From: Sisyra terminalis
Taxonomy: Eukaryota; Arthropoda; Insecta; Neuroptera; Sisyridae
Length of the DNA: 64,000 nt
Direction: 5' to 3'
Assembly (NCBI GenBank): GCA_958496175.1
Contig: OY292278.1
Span: forward strand, 10,850,001-10,914,000
Shown: positions 49,550 to 60,175 of the stretch, in pieces
Layout of the letters: the number at the start of each line of letters is the position of its first letter
How positions within the stretch are numbered: the first letter of the stretch is position 1
Position numbers and translations under genes: made by a program
Notes under the pieces: model-generated
Seen by the model: the letters and a program-made list of their open reading frames with translations, nothing else
Database searches by the model: none
Told to the model about the DNA's origin: nothing

Positions 49550-50080
49550 CGGTGGTTTTTCTGATGGTCTGTGGAAAATGTTACCGTAACACAGAGCCAA
49601 CGAAGACTTGTTACGTTAGAGCACCACTAAACGCGTTAGCGACGCTACCCCAACCCCTAACGACATGGTTGGTGAGGCGAGCCCTAATAAATCCTCCGTC
49701 GTCCGACCACAACGGCCAAACCGAATTTACATCGTCCAAAGCCATTCTATCTCATCTCATCTCGTTTCCAATATCTTCCCCATTCAATTCCCTTAAACCT
49801 CTTTAACACCATTCCCACTCAAACTGTTAAAGCTCAACAAAGCACAAGAAAAAAAACCGAAACGAGAAACGGACCAATTTTCTTTATTTTCCAAATATAT
49901 TTTTTATAGAAATGGATTCGAGGTAAAGTGTCCGAGAATTTATGGGGAATGTTCCGCATTTGGATCTTTGCGAATCGATCAAACTTATTCAGAGGGGACA
50001 AAAGCGCCCCTTGATAGGAAAAGAAAGAATAAATAAAGTGTCGGTCGACGTTTGCTCGGTCTAGAGGGGGTTGTTTGTTT
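49550..50080. promoter_or_regulatory. GC-richer upstream island (candidate regulatory DNA)
   Basis: Unique-looking segment with CACTAAACGCGTTAGCGACG near 49623 and a CATCTCATCTCAT run near 49750. The plus-strand ORF 49552-49806 shows no protein features. Confidence 0.22.
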
Positions 50081-50369
50081 AAAATTTAAATCTTTTTATT
50101 TAATCACATTCTAGGGATTGTAACGTTACTGGTTAGAAGTCCAGGAAGAAAAAAATCAACGAGTAAATATCCGCCATTTGTTACTTTCAACTGTTTCGAC
50201 CAGCAATTGTTGGAATTTAATACGGCTTTTAAATTAAGCTTTTAAGTGGATTGATGCTTTGAACTTTCATACTAAGAACATTGTAAAAAAATTTAAATAA
50301 TAACGATTTGCTTTAAAAAAAAACCCTTAAAAATAGCGATTATCTTTTAATTATAGGGAATTAATATAT

Positions 50370-50640
50370 ATTAGACTGGGCCACAAAAATCGACTATTTT
50401 TTTTTTGATAAGTATATCAAAAATATTGTCAAGGTGACAAAAAAAAAATATCCATAAAGTTTGAGCCCTTAATATTAATATTAAGAGGTCTATCATCTTT
50501 AATTTCGATTTTTTATTAGTGTTTTCATTTTTGCGGCAATGCTGTCAAACTATCAAGGTAAAAAAAAACATCTGCACATATATTTATAGAAAATTAAATT
50601 CCCTACAAGAAACGTTAATTTGAAAATTTTTGCCAGACAC
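50370..50640 (+). repeat. Partial direct copy of the 50.8-kb palindrome arm
   Basis: Begins TTAGACTGGGCC and follows the left arm of the next element nearly base for base (GAGCCCTTAATATTAATATT, TTCATTTTTGC, CACATATATTTATAG). It breaks off where the linker at 50641 starts. It is a direct, not inverted, copy. Confidence 0.8.
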
Positions 50641-52110
50641 GCTTCTTCTGGTAGTGCCTGAACTGGCACACTAGAGTTATAAGAGGTTTGTGATAACTAA
50701 AATATGGTACAATTATAAGACAATATTTTTAAAAGTAGATATAAATCAGGAAAATATATATATTAGACAGGGCCAAAAAAATCGACTATGTTTTTTTTGA
50801 AAATTATATCACAAAAATATTGTTCAAGGTGACAAAAAAAATATTAGGAAGGTTTGAGCCCTTAATATTAATATTAAGAGGTCTACCATCCTTAATTTCG
50901 ATTTTTTATTTGTGCTTTCATTTTTGCAACAATGCCGTCAAACTATCAAGATAAAAAAAATAATTTGCACATATATTTATAGAAAATTAAATTCCCTACA
51001 AAAAATGTTTTATTGAAAATTTTTGTCAGACTCGCCGTTTCCGAATAATCAAGCTTTAAACATTGATATAATTTTTAGATTTATCTTCTTTATTTTGGAA
51101 TTTTGTAACTAAGAAACAAATAAATATATAGAAATTAACTATATAGATTCTTGAAGGGAATTTAATGTTCTACAAAAAAGGTTTTTTACGTTATTACATA
51201 AAAGCACTTTTTCAGAAGTTATTCACAATTAAAGTTGAAGGAAAAATTAAATTATTGTTTTTTTCGTTGTTGAACCAATTTTGAAAGAGTGATTTTATGC
51301 AAAAACGTTAAGAAACCTTCTTTGTAGAGCATTAAATTCCCTTCAAGAATCTATATTGTTCATTTCTATATATTCATTTGTTCGTTAGTTATAAAATTCC
51401 AAAATAAATAAGATAAATCGAAAAAAATATATCAATGTTTAAAGCTTGATTATTCGGAAACGGCGTGTCTGACAAAAAATTTCACAGAAAATTTTTTTGT
51501 AGAGAATTTAATTTTATATGTGCAAATGATTTTTTTTATCTTGATAGTTTGTCAGCATTGTTGCAAAAATGAAAGCACAAATAAAGAATCAAAATTAAAT
51601 ATGAAAGACCTCTTAATATTAATATTAAGGGCTCAAACCTTCCTGATATTTGTTTTGCCACCTTGAACAATATTTTTGATATACCTACTTATCAAAAAAA
51701 AAAAAAAATAGTCGATTTTTTTGACTCAGTCTAATCAAATACTTATTTTATTCAATTTCTTAAAGATTTTTGAATGCATATTTAAACACAAGTTGTAAGA
51801 AATAACAGAATTCCTGTGACTAGGTAAAGGGTAATGAAAATGAATTGAAAGTAATTAGATCATAGAAACAAGATGTGACAATTCCACGGAAAATATGTCT
51901 ATTTTTGATTTTCTAAAAACGTGTTAAAACGGATACTTATAAAAAAAAATAGTAAATTTTTTTGGTTCAGTCTAATATATTAGATTAATATATATATTTT
52001 CCTGATTTATATCTTCTTTTAAAAATATTGTCCTATAAATTTATCATATATTAGTTATCACAAACCTCTTATAACTCTAGTGAGCCATTTCAGGCACTAC
52101 CAGAAGAAGC
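50641..52110. mobile_element. Nested palindromic element: inner arms plus inverted linkers
   Basis: The inner palindrome (50762-51734, centre about 51248) has arms of about 470 bases. The left end TTAGACAGGGCC...ATCGACTAT pairs with ATAGTCGATT...ACTCAGTCTAA. The linker at 50641-50790 (CTTCTTCTGGTAGTGCCTGA, TTATAAGAGGTTTGTGATAA) reappears inverted at about 51956-52110. The whole is therefore a larger interrupted inverted repeat. No ORF. The arms carry GAGCCCTTAATATTAATATT, also found in the 57-kb palindrome. Confidence 0.8.
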
Positions 52111-52600
52111 TTCAGCAGTGGATTGAAAACATCTTTTTTACTATACCAAAGAAGTATAGCTTTCCACGTGCGAACATAAAAATAAACACAACATACACCG
52201 TTTTTCTGGAAAAAATCCTTAAATTCTTCAGTTAACTGCAGTATTTTACAATATGTACTCAAAGTACTTTGTTATTTTCATCGTTATTCGCTGTCTTTTT
52301 TGTTTGGGTATAGATATGGTTTTCAAAACCGTAACGTTGGAAATTTTGACTTTTATGATTTCGATATCCGAGATTTTGGATTTTACTTATATATTTATGA
52401 AAGGAATATTAAAGATTTTAACAAAGGAAAATTGAATTACCTAAAATAGAAAAACTAACTTAAAAAAAAAGAGTATAGAACAAAGGCCAGGAAGATAAAA
52501 GGAGGCTGAAGGAAACTTACGAAAGGGGCAAAAGAATTCAAAGAGGCAATGGATGAAAACCATAAAAGGAACAAAAAGTGAATAAAAGGCATTTGAAAGC
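52110..52600. other. AT-rich flank
   Basis: No recognisable feature; the short ORF at 52253-52435 is AT-driven. Confidence 0.5.
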
Positions 52601-52920
52601 AGCCATGTCCAAGCAAATATTCCTCACATGTCAAAAATTCGCCACACTTCTATCCAGAAATGGCTAAATTGCGAAGCAGCCATGGCGGCCGATCGATGTT
52701 GAGAAAGACGCCAACAGGTAATTAAAGTTTACCGCCGCCGCACCAACAATTTCTCTAATAACGACTGAAATCAATTGACCACGCTTACGCTTGAGAACAT
52801 TTTCATTTATCTAAGTCCGAAAAATGGAAACGAATAAACGGCAAAAAATTAATAATATTTCCCATTCCATACACTGCCACCTAAGTCCTCACATGCCCAA
52901 TACGTAAACGTATAGTTTTA
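52600..52920. promoter_or_regulatory. Short GC-richer island
   Basis: Contains CAGCCATGGCGGCCGATCGA and, 20 bases on, GCCAACAG|GTAATT, which looks like a plus-strand splice donor. The short open frames before it close quickly, so an exon is not supported. Possibly regulatory. Confidence 0.2.
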
Positions 52921-54000
52921 TAAGTATAATTAATTTCTAAAGTATTTCCAAACATAATATCAATTGTTCCTTTTTCAAATTACAAATAAAATAGGCGCAT
53001 ATCAAAGTCAGAATCATGTTTGATGCGAAACTGTGTTTTTATGGGATTTCTTATCGAAATGGGGCTTTGTCAAATCGAAGCCGTTCGGTTGTCATTAAGA
53101 TTGAAATGAAATACATTAAATATACATTGGGATATAAAGCGCTTCTATAGTTAAATGTAATTACAGTTTTTTTTTTCGATTATTCTCGTCGAAAATTGTT
53201 TACATACTTACGAAGTAATAAAGATTTTTATCTTTTCAAAAGGAAAATATTTTCTGAAATTCTTTCAGCAGCTCAATTTGTTATGCTGATAAAACAGGAA
53301 CAACGGAACAAACGTGGTTTTACATCATTGTGTAAAAAAATTTGCTCTACATTAAACTCAACTTTGTATTATTCTATTATGAAGCAAATATTTCTTCGTT
53401 TGAAAATAATTTAAACACTCAATCATTTGAAAACTTTTTGGATCGATATACTAAATTTTTGGTCGGTCACGGAGGAGTAATCAAATTATTATTGAAATGA
53501 ATTTAAAAAAAATATTGATCAATTGACTTGGAAAAAAATCAAATGATCAATCATGCTTCATTTTATGAATAAAATAAAGTCAGCTCAAAGTGTAAAACTG
53601 CTATCTTAACTTTTTGTCTAAAATAATTTTTTGGTAACATTAGAAGAAGAAAAAAACTCTACTTACCTATACGATGATTAACAACTAAGTCGATATCAAA
53701 ATATAAAATATATTTGTTTCAACGAATTGTAAACTTGCTATTTTAAGTAGTTTAAATCATAAAGGGAAAAGGGGAAATACTTTATTATTTAAATAAGTAA
53801 AAAGAGTTATTTGTTACAAAAATAGAACTTAAACATCCTAAATTAAGTATGAATTAATATTTAAGTGATTTATTCTTGTAAATAGAGCTTAAATGGATTC
53901 GACAATCTCAATTTTTATTCTGTATATTACAACAATAGCTGTGAATTTTTAATGAAGTATTTAAAAAAGTAATTATACTGATCAGTTCTTCAGTAAACAT
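52920..54000. other. AT-rich flank
   Basis: No recognisable feature. Confidence 0.55.
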
Positions 54001-54009
54001 GTCTTTACA

Positions 54010-54725
54010 ACAACTTCTCCTTTAATATTTGTGGATGAAGATCAAGACAAACTTGATGCTTGGTTCCATACGATATAGGTACAGATAGCGATATATCTGA
54101 AGAATTACCAACTAGGTCTACGAATCAAAAAATTCTAATGATAATAAAGAAATTTGAGTAGTTTACAGTAATAAAATAATTTAGGGAGCAAGAGAAGACG
54201 TATTAATGTCGGAAGAAAGAAGATAGAGCCTGGAATTATGAAAATCTTAAACAGCTCCGTTTTATGAAAGCCAGGTACAAAATTAAGAATACAAAATTTC
54301 TGAAATGCTCCTCTGTTAATGACGAAATACAACAAAAGATTTATCATGATTTTTGTAAGTTGACATAGGGACAAAAAGAAAATTTTGTCCATAATTTGAC
54401 AACTTGTTTACCGTTTAAAAAAAAACTACACCACAAAGTTAATCAAGAAGGATTTCAAGTCTATATTAATACTTAAAAGTTAATGATTTACTGATAAGGC
54501 TCTGTAGAACTATGTTTTAAAATACTATAGGAATCGGACGATAACCCATTTTCAATTGAAAAATCTCGAAATTTGAAAAAAAATTAACCAATCCTAGTCG
54601 TTCAAAGTCTTGAAAAAGAGCTTTATGGATTCTTTGATTCCTTACCGATGAAGGAATCTCTCTTTTACCGTGCAACAATCAACACAAAATATTTATTACT
54701 GGAGTGTTCCTTTAAGCAATGACTG
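54010..54725 (+). pseudogene. Orphan repeat-encoded protein (SHYxRA family), broken
   Basis: Consecutive decayed blocks: SDISEELPTRS near 54090; KCSSVNDEIQQKIYHDFCKL then GQKENFVHNL near 54300-54400; and SLPMKESLFYRATINTKYLL near 54630-54690. The order matches an uncharacterised repetitive arthropod family (C..KC...ixExxRxxIFxxFWxLgd...QrxFi..., later SFPxxESHYcRaxTxrxYL). I cannot name the element or the function. Several stops and frameshifts. Confidence 0.5.
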
Positions 54726-55380
54726 TCTGAAATTTGTTTTATTAATATTTTATGTGATTGATATTATATTATTTTTGGCTTATATTCTTTTTATAATCGT
54801 TAAATCAAGCGACGGTTTATTCTTTATTTGGTTTTCAATTTTATTTGTTAATAAATCGGTGCATAATGAAAATTTAGACAAAAAAGGAATATATACCATA
54901 TCAGAATTGAAATAATGAAAAAATTGCAAAAATTGCAAAAAGAAGAGAAAACAAAGTACAAAATACAACGTTAACAGATTTGCTGGTTCTACAAGGGATA
55001 TGAGTCATATTTTTTACTAAATAAGTATTCGAACTAAACTAGAAATATTTGTTTTATTAATTTTACTTATTTTCGTAAGAAAACCTGCAAATAATTTAAA
55101 AAGGTAATTATCAGAACCATTTAATCTTCAAATGGTGTTTTCATTTTTTCGATTAGAATTTTTTCTGATTTATTATGGAGAAGTATATAGCTAGTTTGCA
55201 CTCTGTTTAGTGCCATCATTACAAATTTGCGAATAAGGTGGTGTTGGGGGTTAATGAAGAGTACACTAAACCATGTCATGAAGGAAATTTTTTTGTTTGG
55301 ATATTTAACAAACATTTTCAAAACGCAAAACTGTAAGTTTTCTACAACTCCTCAATTTTCATGGCATTTAAAATATCGAG
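54725..55380. other. AT-rich flank
   Basis: No recognisable feature; small ORFs on both strands are AT-driven. A degraded 5' end of the mariner that follows may begin here. Confidence 0.4.
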
Positions 55381-55387
55381 TTTTTTG

Positions 55388-55960
55388 CCTAAAAACTGCA
55401 GAAAAATCGCATCAAAAGCTTGTCAAAGATTACGTAGACCATGGTGTTAGGAAATCTCAATGTTTTAATGGGTTTTAAAAAAATTGAAAAAGGCAATAAC
55501 GACATAGAAAACGAACAAAATAGAAAACCATCGAAAAACTTAAATGATATTGAATCGTATGAACTGTTGGATTAGGATGGTAGTTGAACGTAACGACAAT
55601 TTGCCATAGTAGATTTGAATTGAGCTTTATTGCAAAAAACGGCCAGAATATCAAAATAGGCAACTACAATGATCTTCCGGCATGATAATTCCCCTGGACA
55701 TACAGAAAAACGAGTGAAAGATATGATTGATTCAATTTGGAAATAATTTCGAATATGGCCTATTCCCTAGACTTTGTTCTTAGATTATTCAAGCACTTGT
55801 TAAGCAGCACTTTATAATAGACGAAGATCAACAAAAATGACTCCATGACGAGTTTTGCTCAAAAGATGAACAATTCTTTTGGCATAGTATCCCCAAATTG
55901 TCCGAATGATGGCAAAAATTTTTAGTTTGTAGAGGGAATTAATTTGAATAAAATAAGTAT
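55388..55960 (+). pseudogene. Mariner transposase, internally deleted and broken
   Basis: Starts in the N-terminal helix-turn-helix region (KTAEKSHQKLVKDYVDHGV, KSQCF). It passes through RKPSKNLNDIESYELLD (consensus GRPKKFEDAELQALLDED) and then jumps to HDNSPGHTEKR near 55681, the second catalytic-Asp block. PIP..LFLDY and IPKLSE-stop-WQKF (consensus KLPERWQK) follow. The stretch between the helix-turn-helix and HDN is far shorter than in an intact mariner, so the middle is deleted. No terminal repeats recognised. Confidence 0.8.
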
Positions 55961-56680
55961 TTCCATGTAGAAGTAATGATAGCTTATTTTTAAAAAAAAA
56001 TCTGGTTTCATATTAAAATGTTTTTATTCAGAAATATTTCTCCCTTCTTTAGTTGTCAGTTTCTGCAGTTTTAGATATTCAATCATTTTTTGCTTTTAAG
56101 AACTTTCTTAGAAAAAAATTATATATAAAGTAAAATATTAAAAAATTCAAATTAATACTGTAGGTAGTTGATAGTTTGAGCCATGTCTTGGTAAAATTTC
56201 AACTCGATTTAATGCTTATTAACGGAGTAAAAAAATCGTACAGTTGTGTAATTTTTAGCCATTTAACACGGTGCAAACGGAGAGAATTAGGCATGATTGC
56301 AATCAATTCACGAAAGCTCTTTACCTCTTGAAAGCTCTATAAGTAGCAAATAACTTTTGCAAAAAAATAGCTACTCATTCATTGAAATATTTCACATCGA
56401 TCAATATTTGGAGATTTCACAGCAAGCAAAACATATCAATGTAAATATAGAAAATTGCACCAAAATTCACTTTTTTGAAGTTTAAAATTTTAACCATTTA
56501 AAAATAAACTAGGGTTAAATACATCTATAACATAAATAAGGACTTCATCTCATACCAATTAAAGTTATCGAGTAAAAAATAAAATAAAAATTTCTACTAT
56601 TCTCAAAGTATAAGCATAGAGAATTAGCCCTAATTTTTCATAATTCCCAACCGCATTGCTAAACAATCATTAGTATATAT
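55960..56680. other. AT-rich flank
   Basis: No recognisable feature. Confidence 0.55.
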
Positions 56681-56681
56681 A

Positions 56682-56947
56682 TAATAATTAAATTGTGGGC
56701 AATAAGGACGAAGCTTCTTGTAGAATATTATTTATTTTATCGCCAACGTTTCGTCAGTCATTCCTGACTTCTTCAGGGCTCTATAATGAAAATACATAAC
56801 ATTTAAAAAGTAGCGACACATTATTGTCAAAATTATTTTCATTATAGAGCCCTAAAGAAGTCAGGAATGACTGACAAAACGTTGGCGATAAAATAAATAA
56901 TATTCCACAAGAAGCTTCGTCCTTATTCCCCACAATTTAATTATTAT
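56682..56947. mobile_element. Short inverted-repeat element with hammerhead-like arms
   Basis: Arms at 56682-56793 and 56834-56947 are near-identical inverses around a 40-base loop. On the minus strand the left arm contains CTGAAGA, A, GTCAG-GAATGA-CTGAC, GAAACG (56747-56777), the layout of a hammerhead core. The right arm has lost it at two positions (CTAAAGA; CAAAAC). Flanks are A/T-rich and no target duplication is clear. Confidence 0.75.
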
Positions 56948-57099
56948 TTTTAAAAATACAAGGACTTAAACAACATGGATTAGTATTTATTCTTTCTTAA
57001 ATACTAGTAAAAGTTTCAAAGCTCAAAATAAAAAGAGTATCTATGAAAGCTTTTGAAACTTTAAGGTCGTATAAAACTACCCTAAGTAGGTACCTATTA

Positions 57100-58087
57100 G
57101 GGTGATTTTTTTTTTGACTTTTTTTTTTTTTTGGTCCCATCGTGAAATTTTGTTGGAAATACCAAAAAAAAAAAACTCTCTGAAAGTTTGAGCCCTTAAT
57201 ATTAATTTTAAGTCCTCGACCAAGACGTGTAAAGATTTCCCATTGAAAATACACGGAAACTTTGATTTTTTATTTTTAAATTTCTATATCTCAGCGGCAT
57301 TTCATGGGATCGCTTTTACCGAAGATGGTTTTTTCTCAGAATTAAACGCTCTACAAAAGTGCCCATTGCGACAAAGTCGTAACTCACACCGGTGAGGTAG
57401 TACGGGCCACTGAACTTGATTTTTCAATAAAATTCGCGTTTTTTTTGCATTTATCTCGTAAATAACAAGAGCTACGGAAAAATTATAAATAAAAAACTTG
57501 TAGAGAATTTGAATTCCTACAAAAAAGTTCGTGTAGACCAAATCGCGAAGATCAATATTAAACGAGATATTAAGCCGAGATTAACGAGATATTGATTTAA
57601 ACTTTAAATCAATGATCGGCAAAAATTTTACAGAAAAATCAATTCAAGGCTTAATATCTCGTTTAATATTGATTTTCGCGATTTGGTCTACACGAACTTT
57701 TTTGTAGGATATTAAATTCTCTACAAGTTTTTTATTTATAATTTTTCCGTAACTCTTGTTATTTACGTGATAAATGCAAAAAAAACGCGAATTTTATGGA
57801 AAAATCAAGTTCAGTGGCCCGTACTACCTCACCGGTGTGAGTTACGACTTTGTCGCAATGGGCACTTTTGTAGAGCGATTAATTCTGAGAAAAAACAATC
57901 TTCGGTAAAAGCGATCCCATGAAATGCCGCTAAGATATAGCAATTTAAAAATAAAACATCAGAGTTTCCGTGTATTTTCAATGGGAAATCTTTACACGTC
58001 TTGGTCGAGGACTTAAAATTAATATTAAGGGCTCAAACTTTCAGGGATTTTTTTTTTGTATTTCCAACAAAATTTCACGATGGGACC

Positions 58088-58119
<32 letters not shown>

Positions 58120-58122
58120 CCC
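57100..58122. mobile_element. Giant palindromic MITE (1,023 bp, arms about 510 bp)
   Basis: Ends GGGTGATTTTTTT and AAAAATCACCC, flanked by TA at 57098-57099 and 58123-58124 (ATT flanks fit too). The arms meet near 57611 with almost no spacer. The minus-strand frame at 57254 and the plus-strand frame at 57970 both begin MYFQWEIFTRLGRGLK, direct proof of the inverted duplication. Right-arm end is a long A-run (58090-58116). No functional ORF. Confidence 0.9.
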
Positions 58123-58129
58123 TATTACC

Positions 58130-58780
58130 TATATAATATTAAACGTTACAGTTGACTTAAAAAAATAAGGGATAGGGAAATCTTTTATTTTTATTAATTA
58201 TATGATAAAAAAAATTATTCCATTCTTTTAAAAAGAAAAATTTTAGAATATACATAACAACTACAATGGTAATTACACTTCTAACTATCTTATTGTTCGA
58301 TTAATGCATAATGACCAATAAAGCTATCGAATGGTAAGTAATATAGACAATGTTTTTCCGGGTTTTTGGTTTTGATATTTACGCTTAAATTTCTTGGTTA
58401 GCTACAAAGGAAATTTATATCAATAATTCTCATACAAATTTTCTTTTTAACTTTGATCTTCGATTTTTTAAAAATTATTATAAAGAAGATTTGGCTGAAA
58501 TTTTTCCCTTGGTCTTTGGAAATTTCATTAAATAAATATGTTACTTAGCATTGAAATTCTACAACTATTTTTAATATTACAAAAAAATATCGTTGAAGAA
58601 TGCTAATAATTGATTTGTCGATAATTTTTCTTTGGTAAGCTTTCGGTATGGAAAGCAAAGGATGTGGTAGAAGGAGAAAAAGAAGGAAATGATTGATGGC
58701 GTTTAAAATGTTGATACAATTTAAAAGTAATTATTGAAATTGATTTAAATTACAGTTGGACGATTATAAAGTATTTGAAA
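58130..58780. other. AT-rich flank
   Basis: No recognisable feature. Confidence 0.55.
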
Positions 58781-59650
58781 TCGAAGATATTGACGTCTGC
58801 ATACAATAAAAATCAAGCGATTACGGCGGCAGTGGAAGCCGAAGAAAAACCGTCCCGTCCACGTCGTCATTGATTTGAGTATATCAATTACCACCCATTG
58901 AGCGCGACCGATTAGGCGTCCTCTTACGCAAAACTTAACGCCATCAACAAATTAGTATCGACTTATTTACCAACAACGGCCTTTTTGCAGATTATAAATT
59001 CACCTCAACGACGATACAAGCCATTATTGAGACAACTTAAAGCTGAATATTTCGAAGAGGAAGTAGTTAAAAAATAATTCGCTTTAATAGCCGAGCCTAT
59101 TTAATATTCCCGAGCGCGCCTCTTTGTCGGTTCTGATTGATATAATTACATGTATTTCTTCTATTGTGCGTTGCAAGCTCCAGAAAAATTTCCATTTGCT
59201 CGACTATACTGCACAACCGCAACGAAAGTTGCACGTCCAATTCCAATTTCCATCGAAAACCAAAACCAGCCGCGCTAATAAGTCGAACGGGCCACGCCAC
59301 ATTAAGAGTCATCAACTTCTTATTCTTCACACCACACATACGCCAGCCTCATTTAGTTCGAGATAAATTTCCCGTCAGCTACTGGTTTGAAAAAATTAAT
59401 TAGCAAAAACTAAAAATCGCCAGTGTAGATTAAAGAAAATATCATACGTGTGTATTTATGTAAGTTCTAATGACTGTTTTATTGAGCCAATATTTTTGCC
59501 AAGTGCTAGAACGAGGGTCGCTGTGCTAAACGGGTTTTCGAAGACGAGGCCATCAATTTGGATGCGACGACGAAGAAAACGGCTACCAAAAAATTGTCAA
59601 TTATTAATTGAATCGGTTGGAGAGACGCAATGGGAGATTTGAACTTAGCA
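58780..59650. promoter_or_regulatory. GC-richer distal island (candidate regulatory DNA)
   Basis: Unique-looking, CpG-containing DNA about 18 kb upstream of the T-box start codon. It includes CACATTAAGAG and TTCACACC (inverse GGTGTGA, near 59328). Overlapping open frames on both strands at 59097-59403 give no recognisable protein. Could belong to a neighbouring gene's control region. Confidence 0.25.
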
Positions 59651-60019
59651 AATTTGATGGAAGACGTAACAAAAATCCAAATTTTTGACCTCCGAAGAAC
59701 GCGAACTTGGCTTTAATGAGTTGAATAAATTAGCGAAGGATAAATTAGTGGGATTTTATGAAAGTTTGATAAATTGTTATATCGTTTCTGTTATATTTAT
59801 TCCGGCATTTTTATGGGCAATCGAAAATTGGCTGTAAATACTTCATTAAGTTCAGTCCATGAAGCTTTTGAGTTTCAAGTTGATAAGATGAAAAAAAATG
59901 GAATGTAATAGATTTTCCTGAGAGATTTTGTAACTAAACAAATATTCCTATTAACTATTTATTACCAAATTATTATTTCTTATAATATAGCTTTATTTTT
60001 CTATATTATTTATATATTA

Positions 60020-60175
60020 ATGTTTCACATTATTATTATACATTATTATCACATTATTATATTGTTATTATAGACTATTATTATTATTCTTATTGCTACT
60101 GTTGATTGTTTTTATGATTGTTGTTATTGCCATAAGAATTACAGTTATTATTATTGTCGCTATTGGTTATTAAAA
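60020..60175 (+). repeat. Imperfect TTA/ATT microsatellite
   Basis: Runs of ATTATTATT-type repeats interrupted by point changes and TTG variants. Confidence 0.75.

Noticed and set aside
52670..52760. ATG-GCGGCC stretch with a GTAATT donor, a possible first exon on the plus strand
   Set aside because: The frame from the better ATG closes after six codons and the alternative gives only seven codons before the donor.
53160..53420. 72-codon plus-strand frame
   Set aside because: AT-driven composition and no recognisable motif.
59097..59403. Three overlapping frames of about 80 codons on both strands
   Set aside because: Mutually exclusive, no splice context, no protein pattern; treated as a GC-richer non-coding island.
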